DNA from: Candidatus Binatia bacterium
Lineage (GTDB): Bacteria > Desulfobacterota > Binatia > UBA12015
Length of the DNA: 64,000 nucleotides
Direction of reading: 5' to 3'
Assembly: GCA_036563615.1 (NCBI GenBank)
Contig: DATCMB010000014.1
Location: 310,001-374,000, forward strand
In this document: positions 9,579 through 18,504 of the stretch, in pieces
How the letters are laid out: every line of letters starts with the position of its first letter
Position numbering within the stretch: position 1 is the stretch's first letter
The notes under the pieces: generated by a model
What the model was told of the DNA's origin: nothing
The model's input: the letters and a program-made list of their open reading frames with translations, nothing else
Database searches by the model: none
Program-made: the position numbers and the translations under genes

Positions 9579-10571
9579 TCACTCCTCGACGTAGCCGAGC
9601 CGCTTGTTGACCACGTTGCGCAGCGGCTCGCTGTTGACGAAGCGGCGCAGGTTGTCACGGAAAAGCTCCAGCGTGCGCCCGAAGTAGTCCGACGTGTAGC
9701 CGGAGACGTGCGGCGTCAAGATCACGTTTTCCATAGACCAGTACGGGCTCGACGGCGGCAGCGGCTCCTCGCGGAAGGCGTCGAGCCCGGCGCCGGCGAT
9801 GGCGCCGCTGCGCAGCGCCTCGACCAGCGCCTCGTCGTCGATCGCATCGCCGCGCGCGACGTTGATCAGGTAGGCCGACGACTTCATCGCGCGCAGCGCC
9901 TCGCGGTCGATCAGGTTGACGGTCTCGGGCGTCGACGGCGTCGCGAGCACGACGAAGTCGGCCCAGGAGAGCAGCGCGAGCTTGTCCTGCGGTCCGACGA
10001 CGGCTTCTGCGCCCGGCACGGGCTTGTCCGGCCGCCGGCGCAGGACGCGGACGTTCATGCCGAGCCCCGCGGCGAGCAGCGCGAGCGAGCGTCCGATCGC
10101 GCCGGCGCCGAAGATCGCGAGGTTGCTGCCGGCGAGCTCGCGGATGCCGCCGCCGAAGACGATCACCCCGAAGCGGTCCCACTGGCCGCGCGCCTGCACG
10201 CGCAGCGCCTGGTGCAGGTTGCGCGAGAACGCGAGCATCATCCCGAGCACGTGCTCGGGGATCGACACCGAGTGTAGCCCCGCGCCGTTGGTCAGCACGA
10301 CGTCGCTCTCGACCATCTCGGGATAGAGAATCGCCTCGACGCCTGCGTTCGCCGAGTGTACCCAGCGTAGCCGTTTCGCGTGCGCGAAGGCTCGGGCAGG
10401 AAGGATCCAGCCGACGAACGCGTCGGCGTCGGCGATCGCGGCCGGAAGATCGGCCTCGTCCTCGACCGAGCAGATCTCGACCTGTGGGAGCTCGGCGCGG
10501 ATCGCGGCGATCTCCTGCTCGGGGATCGCCCAGCGCACCTCCTTCAGATGAAAAAACGAAACGACCTTCAT
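9579..10571 (-). CDS. D-2-hydroxyacid dehydrogenase (NAD-binding)
   Basis: 330 residues from the ATG at 10571; a GTG 21 bases upstream is in frame, but the protein naturally begins MKVVSFFHL. The NAD-binding domain has GAGAIGRS near residue 143; the catalytic region has NVARGDAIDDEAL (Arg), the Glu in FREEPLPPSSPYW and the His in LTPHVSGYT. These are the Arg-Glu-His set of formate/glycerate dehydrogenase-type enzymes, which interconvert 2-keto acids and D-2-hydroxy acids. It is 49 bases upstream of the surE start on the same strand. The substrate is not evident. Confidence 0.88.
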   Translation of the reverse strand: MKVVSFFHLKEVRWAIPEQEIAAIRAELPQVEICSVEDEADLPAAIADADAFVGWILPARAFAHAKRLRWVHSANAGVEAILYPEMVESDVVLTNGAGLHSVSIPEHVLGMMLAFSRNLHQALRVQARGQWDRFGVIVFGGGIRELAGSNLAIFGAGAIGRSLALLAAGLGMNVRVLRRRPDKPVPGAEAVVGPQDKLALLSWADFVVLATPSTPETVNLIDREALRAMKSSAYLINVARGDAIDDEALVEALRSGAIAGAGLDAFREEPLPPSSPYWSMENVILTPHVSGYTSDYFGRTLELFRDNLRRFVNSEPLRNVVNKRLGYVEE

Positions 10572-10670
10572 CGCTCGCGCGCAGGGGAGCACCTGCGCCG
10601 CGGGGAGTCAACGATGGACGGACCGCCGTCGGACGCGGCACCCTGACGGCCCAACCATGGAGGAACGCTC

Positions 10671-11516
10671 GTGAGCGAACAGAAGCTGGCTCTCGCAGGA
10701 ACCACCGCGCTCGTGACCGGCGGCGGCAGCGGCATCGGGCTCGCCTGCGCACGTCGTCTGCTGCGCGACGGCGCGTCGGTGACGATCGTGGGCCGCACCG
10801 CAGACAAGCTCGAGCGCGCCGCGGCGGAGCTCGCGGCGCAGGCACCGGCAGGCGCGCAGGTGCAGTGGACGACGTGCGACGTGACCGACGAGAACGCGGT
10901 CGTGGCGGCGGTCGAGCTCGCGGCGCGTCCGACCGGCAAGCTCGACGTCGCAGTCGCCAACGCAGGCGCCGGTGCCGGCGGTCCGATCTTCTCGACCGGG
11001 CTCGAGATGTGGCGCTACACGATCGACGTCAACCTGACCGGCACGTTTCTCACCGTCAAGCATGCGGGCCAGAAGATGGCCCAGGGAGGCGGCGGCTCGA
11101 TCGTCGCGATCTCCTCGATCGCGGGGCCGCTGACGCACCGCTACATGGCGCCCTACTGCGCGAGCAAGGCCGGGATCGAGATGCTGATCCGCGTCGCGGC
11201 GGACGAGCTCGGCGAGCTCGGCATCCGCGCCAACGTCGTGCGGCCCGGCCTCGTCCCGACCGACATGGCGATGCCGCTCACCGACGACCGCGCGATCGTC
11301 GAGGACTACCTCGACCAGATGCCGATCGCGCGCCTCGGTACGGTCGACGACATCGCGGAAGGCGTGCGCTACCTCGCGGGCCCCGAGTCGAGCTGGGTCA
11401 CCGGGCAGTGCTTCGCGATCGACGGCGGCCACACGCTGCGCCGCGGCCCGCGCATCGACTCGATGATCGAGCGCTTCTTCGGCCCGGACGTGCTGCCGCG
11501 GCGCGCGCGCGGTTGA
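10671..11516 (+). CDS. Short-chain dehydrogenase/reductase
   Basis: 281 residues. The start is GTG at 10671, supported by GGAGGAA six bases before it. Features are the NAD(P) loop TGGGSGIG near residue 16, NAGAGAGG near 100, the catalytic Ser in AISSIAG, YCASKAG (Tyr and Lys), and VRPGLVPTDM. The tail after about residue 255 is short and basic. SDRs oxidise or reduce alcohols/ketones; the substrate is unknown. It is divergent from the hydroxyacid dehydrogenase (about 100 bases between). Confidence 0.9.
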   Translation: MSEQKLALAGTTALVTGGGSGIGLACARRLLRDGASVTIVGRTADKLERAAAELAAQAPAGAQVQWTTCDVTDENAVVAAVELAARPTGKLDVAVANAGAGAGGPIFSTGLEMWRYTIDVNLTGTFLTVKHAGQKMAQGGGGSIVAISSIAGPLTHRYMAPYCASKAGIEMLIRVAADELGELGIRANVVRPGLVPTDMAMPLTDDRAIVEDYLDQMPIARLGTVDDIAEGVRYLAGPESSWVTGQCFAIDGGHTLRRGPRIDSMIERFFGPDVLPRRARG

Positions 11517-11584
11517 TCGGCGGCCGAGCGGCAAAGCGGCTCGTCGGCGGCGCGCGCGGCGGATCAGCGGGCGCGACCTGCGGG

Positions 11585-11719
11585 TCAGCGGCGGCGCGAC
11601 TTGCGCTCGGCGCGCACGCGCAACGGCGCGAGCAGCGTGGTGAGGACGAGCGGCACGAAGGTCAGGAGCGTGAGCCCGAGGAGAACCTGTGCTGCGGAGA
11701 GCTTGCCGTGGAGATCCAT
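11585..11719 (-). CDS. Small single-pass membrane peptide (44 residues), unknown
   Basis: The frame begins MDLHGKLSAAQVLLGL at 11719 and ends with a basic RAERKSRRR tail at 11585. It has one strong hydrophobic helix (about residues 10-30). The ribosome site is weak (GGCGGC). The segment QVLLGLTLLTFVPL recalls the first membrane helix of FliP/SctR export proteins, but the rest of such a protein is absent and the likeness may be chance. It lies between the SDR gene and the TPR membrane protein, with the same direction as the latter and 143 bases downstream of it. Confidence 0.5.
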   Translation of the reverse strand: MDLHGKLSAAQVLLGLTLLTFVPLVLTTLLAPLRVRAERKSRRR

Positions 11720-11862
11720 CGTGCCGCCAGCATGCCGCGCCGAAGCGAAAAGTGGAAGCGCCTTTCCACACGCGCGGACGGTACGAGGCGGGCGCGCGCC
11801 GAGGGACGAGGGATGCGACGCCGAGGTGCGAGCCGTGGCGAGCGACGGGCTCCGGCCAGCGG

Positions 11863-14280
11863 TCAGCGCGGCTCCTCGGCACGCTCGCTCTTCGAGAGCA
11901 CGGACATGACGAACCGTGCACGCTCGCGGGTGAACGCGCTGCGGTCGAGCGCCTCGCCGCGTGCGATCGCGGCCGCGGCCTCGTCCGCGCGTCCGGCGCG
12001 CGCGAGCGTCTCGGCGAGCGCCGCGAGCTCGCGGGGCGACGCGCCGCCCGGCTTCGCCGCCGCGGCGGCCGCGAAGTCGTCGGCCGCGAGCGCGAGCTCG
12101 CCGCGCTCGGCGAAGAAGCGGCCGCGCCAGTAGAGCGCCTCGCCGTCGGTGCCGAGCTCCGCCGCGCGGTCGTGCGCGGCGCGCGCCTCCTCGAGCCGTC
12201 CCTGCGCGGCGAGCGCGATGCCGAGGTTGGTGTGCGCGCGGTCGTAGCGCGGCGCGAGCTCGAGCGCGCGGCGGAAGCGGCCCTCGGCCTCGGCGAGCCG
12301 CCCGTCCTTCATCGCCGCGACGCCGTCGTTCATGATCCGTACGGCGTCGTCGGAGGTGGCGGCGGGCTTGGGCGCATTCCCGAGGAGGGTCGCGCGCAGC
12401 TCGGCGCGCTCGGCCTCGAAGCCCGCCGGGTCGACCGCGCGCGCCTGCGCGGCCCGGCGCTCGGCCTCCTCGGCACGTCCCAGGTGCTCGAGCAGCACGC
12501 TCAGCGCGACCCACTCGCGGAACGGCGCCGCCGAGCGCTCGGCGGCGCGCTCGAGGTCCGCGATCGCGCCGGCGTAGTCGCCGCGCGAGGCGCGGAAGCG
12601 CCCGCGCCAGAAGTACGGGGCGTCGGCGCCCGATGCGAGCGCGACCGCGCGGTCGTAGTGCGTGCGCGCCTCGGCCTCCTTGCCCTGCGCGGCGAGCACG
12701 ATCGCGAGGTTGATGTGCGCGAAGTGGTAGCCTGGCGCGAGTCGCACCGCCTCGCGGAAGCGCGCCTCGGCTTCCGCGTGACGACCGCGGCGCATCAGCG
12801 CGAGGCCGTGGTTCATCTGCGCGCGTGGCGAGTCGGGCGCCTTCTCGACCGTGTCCTGCCAGAGCGTCAGCGCGTTGCGCCAGTCGAGGTTGCGCTCGCG
12901 GGTCAAAGCGACGAGCGGCACCAGGAGAACCGCCACGCCGAGCGCGAGCGCGAGCCGCGGACGACGCGTCGAGCGCGCGAGCGCCCAGGTCGCGCCCGCC
13001 GTCAAGAGCAGAAAGACTCCCGCGAGCGGCAGGTACGGACGGTGCTCGTTCACCGGCTCGGACAGCGGCACGACGCTCGAGTGCGGCGCGAGCCAGACGA
13101 AGAAGGAGAGCAGCAGGAAGGAAGCCGCGGGCGCGCGCCGCGCCGAGGCGAGCGCCACCGCCAGCACGAGCAGCCAGCCGACGAGCGCGAGCAGCACCCG
13201 CGGCTCGGCGAGCGAGCGCGACAGAGGATACGACGGGTAGTCGGCGACCAGCTCGAGCGGTGCGATCGCGAGGCCGACGTAGTACCACCAGGCGCGCAGC
13301 TGCGTGAGCGCGTAGACCTTGGGCGTCATCGTGGCGCCGGCACGCGTCGCCGCGCTGTCGAGCGCGGTCTGCGACGACCACAGGACGAGATACGCCGCGC
13401 ACACGACGACGAACGGCGCGAGCCGCTTCCAGGTCGCGAGGTCGAGCAGACGCGCGCCGAGCCCGCGATCGCGCTTCGCCGGGTCGAGCAGCAGCTCGGC
13501 GAGCACGAGCACGCCGAGGAAGCTCACCGCCTCGACCTTGGTCAGCAGCGCCGCCGCGAGAAGCACGAGCGCGCCGAATCGCGCGAGCCGCGCGGGCGGC
13601 TCGGCGAGCGCGCGCAGGTAGAGCACGAGCGCCGGCAGCGCCAGCGCGGCGACCAGCGAGCTCGAGCGCGCGGAGATGTAATTGACGGCGCCGGTGCCGA
13701 TCGGGTGCACCGCGAAGAGCGCCGCCGCCGCGAGCGCGGCGAGGTCGCCGTCGCGCGGCGCGAGCCCGGGCAGCGGCGCCACGCCGCGCGAGCCGAAGAG
13801 CCTGCGCCCGAGGAAGAAGAGCGCCGCGCTGGTGACGAGGTGGATCAGCAGGTTCGTCGCCCGCCAGACGCGCACGTCGTAGCCGGCGATCGCGTAGTCG
13901 AGCGCGTAGGTCGTCTGCAGGAGCGGGCGGTAGTCGACGTTGGTGCGCAGCGTGGAGAACGTCGTCGCGTCGACGAAGTAGCGCGGCACGTGCCGCAGGC
14001 TGCGGATCCAGGCGTTGCTCTCGATCGAGTGGCTGTCGTCGAGCGCGAACTCGTTCTCGAGCGAGTTCGAGTAGGCGAGCGTCGCCGCGAGCGCGCACAG
14101 CACGACGGCGACGAGCCCGAGACGGCGACCGGCTCCGAGCGCGCGCGCCGCGGACCTCCGCCCGACGCGCTCGCCGGCGTCCGGCGCAGGCGCGCTCCTC
14201 CCCTCTTCCCCCTCGTTCACGTCGCCCGTGCGCAGCGGCTCCGCCGGCACCCTCTCGCCACGCGGCGGCACGCCTGCCAT
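11863..14280 (-). CDS. Multi-TM protein with TPR tail (TMTC/glycosyltransferase-39-like)
   Basis: 805 residues. After a hydrophilic leader of about 50 residues comes a membrane segment and the loop LENEFALDDSHSIESN; a DD pair in the first loop is typical of C-class (lipid-carrier) glycosyltransferases and of TMTC proteins. About ten more membrane helices reach to residue about 470, with HPIGTGAVNYISARS in a loop. From about 490 to 800 there are at least seven TPR-like repeats (e.g. AQMNHGLALMRRGRHAEAE, AHTNLGIALAAQGRLEEA). A role in protein O-glycosylation is inferred from the architecture. Divergent from the radical SAM gene. Confidence 0.82.
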   Translation of the reverse strand: MAGVPPRGERVPAEPLRTGDVNEGEEGRSAPAPDAGERVGRRSAARALGAGRRLGLVAVVLCALAATLAYSNSLENEFALDDSHSIESNAWIRSLRHVPRYFVDATTFSTLRTNVDYRPLLQTTYALDYAIAGYDVRVWRATNLLIHLVTSAALFFLGRRLFGSRGVAPLPGLAPRDGDLAALAAAALFAVHPIGTGAVNYISARSSSLVAALALPALVLYLRALAEPPARLARFGALVLLAAALLTKVEAVSFLGVLVLAELLLDPAKRDRGLGARLLDLATWKRLAPFVVVCAAYLVLWSSQTALDSAATRAGATMTPKVYALTQLRAWWYYVGLAIAPLELVADYPSYPLSRSLAEPRVLLALVGWLLVLAVALASARRAPAASFLLLSFFVWLAPHSSVVPLSEPVNEHRPYLPLAGVFLLLTAGATWALARSTRRPRLALALGVAVLLVPLVALTRERNLDWRNALTLWQDTVEKAPDSPRAQMNHGLALMRRGRHAEAEARFREAVRLAPGYHFAHINLAIVLAAQGKEAEARTHYDRAVALASGADAPYFWRGRFRASRGDYAGAIADLERAAERSAAPFREWVALSVLLEHLGRAEEAERRAAQARAVDPAGFEAERAELRATLLGNAPKPAATSDDAVRIMNDGVAAMKDGRLAEAEGRFRRALELAPRYDRAHTNLGIALAAQGRLEEARAAHDRAAELGTDGEALYWRGRFFAERGELALAADDFAAAAAAKPGGASPRELAALAETLARAGRADEAAAAIARGEALDRSAFTRERARFVMSVLSKSERAEEPR

Positions 14281-14397
14281 GGCGGCGCTTCAATCGAAGA
14301 ACGATAGGGCCTGCAAGACGTGCGACGAGACGCGCGACACGGCTCGCACCCGCGATCCGCTTGCATCGCGCGGGCCGAGCCCGCATCCAATGCCGCC

Positions 14398-15567
14398 ATG
14401 ACGACGCTCGCCGAATCCGCAACCGCGCTCGCGCCGCAGCCGCGCGCCGGCGAGTTCGTCGCCGGCCGCACGCGCCCGATGATGGCGATGGTCGAGATCA
14501 CCAACCGGTGCAACATGGACTGCCCGGTCTGCTTCTCGGACGCGAACAACCCGGCGCACGACGTGCCCGTGCCGGAAGTCCGCCGGCGGCTCGAGCGCCT
14601 GCTCGCCGTCACCGGGCAGCCGATCCCGATCCAGATCAGCGGCGGCGAGCCGACCGTGCACCGCGAGCTGCCGGAGGTCGTCGCGATCGCGCGCGAGCTC
14701 GGCTTTCGCAACATCGAGCTCATCACCAACGGCATCCGCATCGCGCAGGATCCCGACCTGCTGCTGCGGCTGCGCGAGCGCGGGCTCACCGCGGTCTACC
14801 TGCAGTTCGACGGCCTGCGCCGCGAGACCTACCTCGCGCTGCGCGGACGCGACATGACCGAGGTGCGCGAGCGCGCGGTCGCGGCGACGCGGCGCGCGGG
14901 GCTGTGCTGCACGCTCGCGGTCGCCGTCACCCGCGGCGTCAACGACGGCGAGCTCGGCGACGTCGTGCGCTTCGGCATCGCCAACATCGACACCGTGCGC
15001 GCGATCAACTTCCAGTCGGCGACGCGCTTCACCGGACGCTTCGACCTGCCGGAGGAGCACGGCGGCTATCCGCTGCCCGCGCTGCTGCGCCTGATCGAGG
15101 AGCAGACGGGGCTTCCCGCCGACACCTTCCGCTCCGAGCACCTGGGCCACCCGCTGTGCAACGCGATGTCGCTGGCGTTCGTCGTCGACGGGCGGCTCGA
15201 GCCGCTCTTCAAGTACGTGACGCGCGACGACCTGCTGCGCTTCCTCGGCGACGACGCGCGCGAGAAGGTGCTCGCCCTCTTCCGCGGCAAGCGCGACTTC
15301 TTCTTCGAGTACCTGTGCAACCGCAACGCGTGGGCGCTGATCGCCAAGGCGGCGCCGATCTTCGGCCGCAACCCGCTCAACGTGCTGCGCTCGCAGCACA
15401 TCCTGCTCTTCGCGAAGAGCTTCATGGAGCGCGACGCGCTCGATCCGGAGCGCATTGCGCGCTGCTGCTACGGGATCACCGACGCGGAAGGCGTGTACTC
15501 GTTCTGCGCGTTCAACAACCTGCACCGCTTCCCGCAGCGCGTGCGCGCGGCGGCCGGCGCGGCGTGA
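14398..15567 (+). CDS. Radical SAM protein resembling the Tes/COG1964 group
   Basis: 389 residues from the ATG at 14398 (an in-frame start 26 codons earlier lacks support). The [4Fe-4S] motif is CNMDCPVC (Cys38, Cys42, Cys45), preceded by MVEITNR. SAM-binding wording is ISGGEPTVHRELPEV and LITNGIRIAQD; further family-like strings are VYLQFDGL, VTRGVNDGELGDVV and NFQSATRFTGRFDLP. C-terminal cysteines (Cys356, Cys357, Cys370) may bind another cluster. These strings resemble the archaeal tetraether synthase (Tes, MJ0619) family, which joins lipid tails. Archaeal Tes has an extra N-terminal Cys-rich domain that is missing here. Its stop overlaps the next gene's start (GTGA). Radical SAM is certain; the Tes link is inference. 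Confidence 0.85.
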   Translation: MTTLAESATALAPQPRAGEFVAGRTRPMMAMVEITNRCNMDCPVCFSDANNPAHDVPVPEVRRRLERLLAVTGQPIPIQISGGEPTVHRELPEVVAIARELGFRNIELITNGIRIAQDPDLLLRLRERGLTAVYLQFDGLRRETYLALRGRDMTEVRERAVAATRRAGLCCTLAVAVTRGVNDGELGDVVRFGIANIDTVRAINFQSATRFTGRFDLPEEHGGYPLPALLRLIEEQTGLPADTFRSEHLGHPLCNAMSLAFVVDGRLEPLFKYVTRDDLLRFLGDDAREKVLALFRGKRDFFFEYLCNRNAWALIAKAAPIFGRNPLNVLRSQHILLFAKSFMERDALDPERIARCCYGITDAEGVYSFCAFNNLHRFPQRVRAAAGAA

Positions 15568-16493
15568 GCGGCGCTGCTCGTCGCGTGCGCGTCGGCGCGG
15601 CGCTGGCGCTCGCCTCGGTGACGGCGCTGGGCGCGCTCTGCGGCGGCTGCACGGCGATCCGTCCGACCGTGCCGGGCGTTCCGCCGCCATCGGCGCCGCC
15701 GTTCTCGCACGCGCTCCTCGACCGCGTGCTCGCGCGCCACGTCGACGATCGAGGGCTGGTCGACTACGCCGCGCTCGCGCGCGAGCCGGACGACCTCGAG
15801 CGGTACTACGCGCTGCTCGCCGCGGTGAGCCCGGACAGCCACCCCGACCTCTTCCCGACGCGCGACGATCGCCTCGCCTACTGGATCAACGCCTACAACG
15901 CGGCCGTGCTGGTGACGGTGCTGCGCCACTACCCGATCCCGAGCGTCACCGCGCTGCGCACGCCGTTTCCGCTGTCGCTCGCGTCGGACAAGATCGGCTT
16001 TTTCCTTCTGCAGCGGATCACGCTCGGCGGCGAGACGACGAGCCTCTACGCGCTTGAGAACTCCCTCATCCGGCCGCGCTTTCGCGAGCCGCGGGTGCAC
16101 TTCGCGCTCAACTGCGCGTCGCTCGGCTGCCCGCGGCTGCCGCGGCGCGCGTTCGCGGCGGACGAGCTCGAGCGCCAGCTCGACGACGAGACGCGGCGCT
16201 TCTTCGCCGAGGAGCGCAACCTGCGCATCGACCACGCGGCGCGCGTCGTCTCCCTGTCGTCGCTCCTCGACTGGTACGATGGCGACTTCACGGGCTGGCT
16301 CGAGGAGCGGTATCCCGGGAAGGACGCGACGCTGCTCGACTACGTCGCGCTCTACGTGACGCCCGAGCGGCGCGCAGAGCTCGAGCGCGCGCGCGGCTAC
16401 GAGATCCGCTTCGTGCCCTACGACTGGGGGCTCAACGACCAGGCGCGGGCGGACGCGAGCGCAGGCACCGCGCCGACGTCGCCGTCGCGCTGA
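15564..16493 (+). CDS. DUF547-domain lipoprotein
   Basis: 309 residues. GTG at 15564 overlaps the radical SAM stop by four bases, so the two are almost certainly cotranscribed. The leader ends in a lipobox LCGGC (Cys29), predicting an outer- or inner-membrane lipoprotein. DUF547 hallmarks are AYWINAYNAAVLVTVLRHYP near residue 108, LYALENSLIRPRF and HFALNCASLGCP near 175. The function of DUF547 is not established; its coupling to a lipid-type radical SAM enzyme suggests an envelope role. The stop is 7 bases from that of the convergent CoA-transferase. Confidence 0.88.
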   Translation: MSGAARRVRVGAALALASVTALGALCGGCTAIRPTVPGVPPPSAPPFSHALLDRVLARHVDDRGLVDYAALAREPDDLERYYALLAAVSPDSHPDLFPTRDDRLAYWINAYNAAVLVTVLRHYPIPSVTALRTPFPLSLASDKIGFFLLQRITLGGETTSLYALENSLIRPRFREPRVHFALNCASLGCPRLPRRAFAADELERQLDDETRRFFAEERNLRIDHAARVVSLSSLLDWYDGDFTGWLEERYPGKDATLLDYVALYVTPERRAELERARGYEIRFVPYDWGLNDQARADASAGTAPTSPSR

Positions 16494-16500
16494 CGCGCGT

Positions 16501-17748
16501 TCAGCCGAGCGCGCCCGCCGCGCGCAGACGCTCGATGCGCGCCGCGTCGTAACCCAGCACGCGCTCGAGCACCTCGGCGGTGTCGCGCCCCGGCTCGACC
16601 GCCGCCTTCTCCGGCACCGGCAGCTCGCCGCCGATCAGCTTGATCGGCGACGGCATCAGGTCGGTGCCCGCCTCCTGGTAGGGCCGGAAAGGCATGCGGT
16701 GCTGGAACTGCGGATCGCGAACGATGTTCTTGACGTCGTTCACGGGGCAGATCGGCGTGTTCACCTCGAGCCCGAACTGGACCCACTCGGCGGTCGTGCG
16801 CTGCGCGAAGATCTCCGCCAGCGTGCGGCGCAGCTCGAGGTTGCCGCGCGCGTGGTCGGCGTACTTGGCGCCCGGGTTCTGCTCGTAGAGCTCCGGGCGT
16901 CCGACGCCGTACGCGAAGTTCTTCCAGAACTCGCGCTCGGAGGCCATGAACAGGATCATCCCGTCCTTCGAGCGGTACATCTGGTAGCGCACCGAGTCGC
17001 GCATGCTGTCGTCACCGACCGGCCGCCGCGGTCCCTTGCCGTCGCCGTCGTTGCCGGTGACCTCGTCCTCCGGACGCTCGTAGGCCTTGTTGCCCTCGAT
17101 GCCGTTCCAGTTGAACGCGGCGGCGGCGTCGGATTGCGCGACCTCGAAGCGGCACGGCTGCCCGGTCGCGCGCGCGCGGATGATCGCGGCGCAGATGCCG
17201 AGCGCGGCGTAGAGCGGCCCCGCGTTGATGCCGACCGCGGTGTAGCTCGGGATCGTCGGCATGCCGTGCTCGTTGAGCGTCGGGCGCGCGACGCCGGCCC
17301 ACGCGTCGTAGGCGATGCCGTGGCTCGGCATGTCCTTGTACGGACCCGTCGCGCCGTAGCCCGAGATCTGACAGAAGACGATGCGCGGGTTCGCCTCGAG
17401 CATGCGCTCCCAGGTGATGCCGCGGCGCTCGAGCGCGCCCGGACGCATCGCCTCGATCACCGCGTCGGCGCCGCGCACCAGGTCGAGGTACGCCTCGACC
17501 GCCTCGGGCTTGCGCAGGTCGAGCACGATCGACTTCTTGCCGCGGTTCAGGTGCCAGTGCAGCAGCGAGATCCCGTCGACGATCGGGAACGCCATCTTGC
17601 GCACGTAGTCGCCGCCCGGCCCTTCGACCTTGATCACCTCGGCGCCGAGGTCGGCGAGGTGCATGCCCACCGCGCCCGGGCCGAGCAGCGCGCTCTCGAT
17701 GACGCGCACCCCGCCGAGGAGCTTTCCATCGTCGCACTGCGTCGTCAT
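16501..17748 (-). CDS. Class III (CaiB/BaiF) CoA-transferase
   Basis: 415 residues. Family features: GVRVIESALLGPGAVGMHLADLG at the N-terminus in two adjoining runs, NRGKKSIVLDLRKPEA near 68, ISGYGATGPYKDMPSHG near 128, and the probable catalytic aspartate in AQSDAA (Asp207). Such enzymes move CoA between carboxylic acids. The GGAGGTG ribosome site sits five bases before the ATG at 17748. It suits the acyl-CoA catabolism theme of the window; the acid substrate is unknown. Confidence 0.92.
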   Translation of the reverse strand: MTTQCDDGKLLGGVRVIESALLGPGAVGMHLADLGAEVIKVEGPGGDYVRKMAFPIVDGISLLHWHLNRGKKSIVLDLRKPEAVEAYLDLVRGADAVIEAMRPGALERRGITWERMLEANPRIVFCQISGYGATGPYKDMPSHGIAYDAWAGVARPTLNEHGMPTIPSYTAVGINAGPLYAALGICAAIIRARATGQPCRFEVAQSDAAAAFNWNGIEGNKAYERPEDEVTGNDGDGKGPRRPVGDDSMRDSVRYQMYRSKDGMILFMASEREFWKNFAYGVGRPELYEQNPGAKYADHARGNLELRRTLAEIFAQRTTAEWVQFGLEVNTPICPVNDVKNIVRDPQFQHRMPFRPYQEAGTDLMPSPIKLIGGELPVPEKAAVEPGRDTAEVLERVLGYDAARIERLRAAGALG

Positions 17749-17842
17749 CCGTCACCTCCGTCGCGCAACGGCGGGACGTTACGGGCAGGTCGCGAAGGAA
17801 GCAATCTTGGCGAAGCGCCGCGGTTTGGTACGGACAGTCGAA

Positions 17843-18415
17843 ATGTCCGCCGAGGTCACGAGCACCGACAACTCCACGAACGGCAGCAACGCCGCCAACG
17901 CGAACGAGCGCTGGGTGCGCTGGCGCCACCTCGTCCTGCGTCCCACGGACGCGGTCGAGTGCGGCTTCTCGCCCGAGGTCGCGCAACGCGTCTGGCAGGC
18001 GGTGCTTCCCGACCGCGACGCCGCGACCGCCGCCGAGGTGCGTGCGCTCCTCGACGGCGCCGCCAACGGCGCCGGCAACGGCACCGCGCCCGCAGGACCG
18101 CCGCGCAAGGTGCTCGAGACGTTCGCGGAGATGGCGGAGGAGATGCTCTCCTACCGCATCGAGCGCGCGCGCGTGGTCGCCGACTACCAGCCGATCCGGC
18201 TGACCAAGGTGAACCTGAAGCGCGTCAAGTCCGAGCTGCCGCTCAACGTGATCCGCGCGATGGCGCGCGACCTCGGCTGGACGATCCGCGAGGACGAGGA
18301 AGGCACGACGATCGCGGTCGAGGACCTGCTGCCCTTCTTCCGCCGCCCGGCGGTGCGTCAGCTGCTCGACCTCAAGCTCGCGCAGGTCGGCCGCGCGCGG
18401 CCGAGCGTGCAGTAG
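17843..18415 (+). CDS. Unknown protein, 190 residues
   Basis: The ATG at 17843 begins MSAEVTSTDNSTNGSNAANA, a polar low-complexity leader, then WVRWRHLVLRPTDAVECGFS. A Gly/Asn/Pro linker (about 75-90) separates this from a helical C-terminal half with ETFAEMAEEMLSYRIERARV and a possible DNA- or RNA-facing basic helix (LTKVNLKRVKSELPLNVI). No signal peptide or membrane segment. I do not recognise the family. It is divergent from the CoA-transferase with 94 bases between; codon use matches its neighbours, so it is probably a real gene. Confidence 0.65.
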   Translation: MSAEVTSTDNSTNGSNAANANERWVRWRHLVLRPTDAVECGFSPEVAQRVWQAVLPDRDAATAAEVRALLDGAANGAGNGTAPAGPPRKVLETFAEMAEEMLSYRIERARVVADYQPIRLTKVNLKRVKSELPLNVIRAMARDLGWTIREDEEGTTIAVEDLLPFFRRPAVRQLLDLKLAQVGRARPSVQ

Positions 18416-18504
18416 CGGGCACGGCGGGCGGAAGCTTCTTCATCGCAAGGCGACGCGCCACGCCGCCCCGCCCGCTCCGTCACCGGCTCGCCCCGTCGTG
18501 TCCG

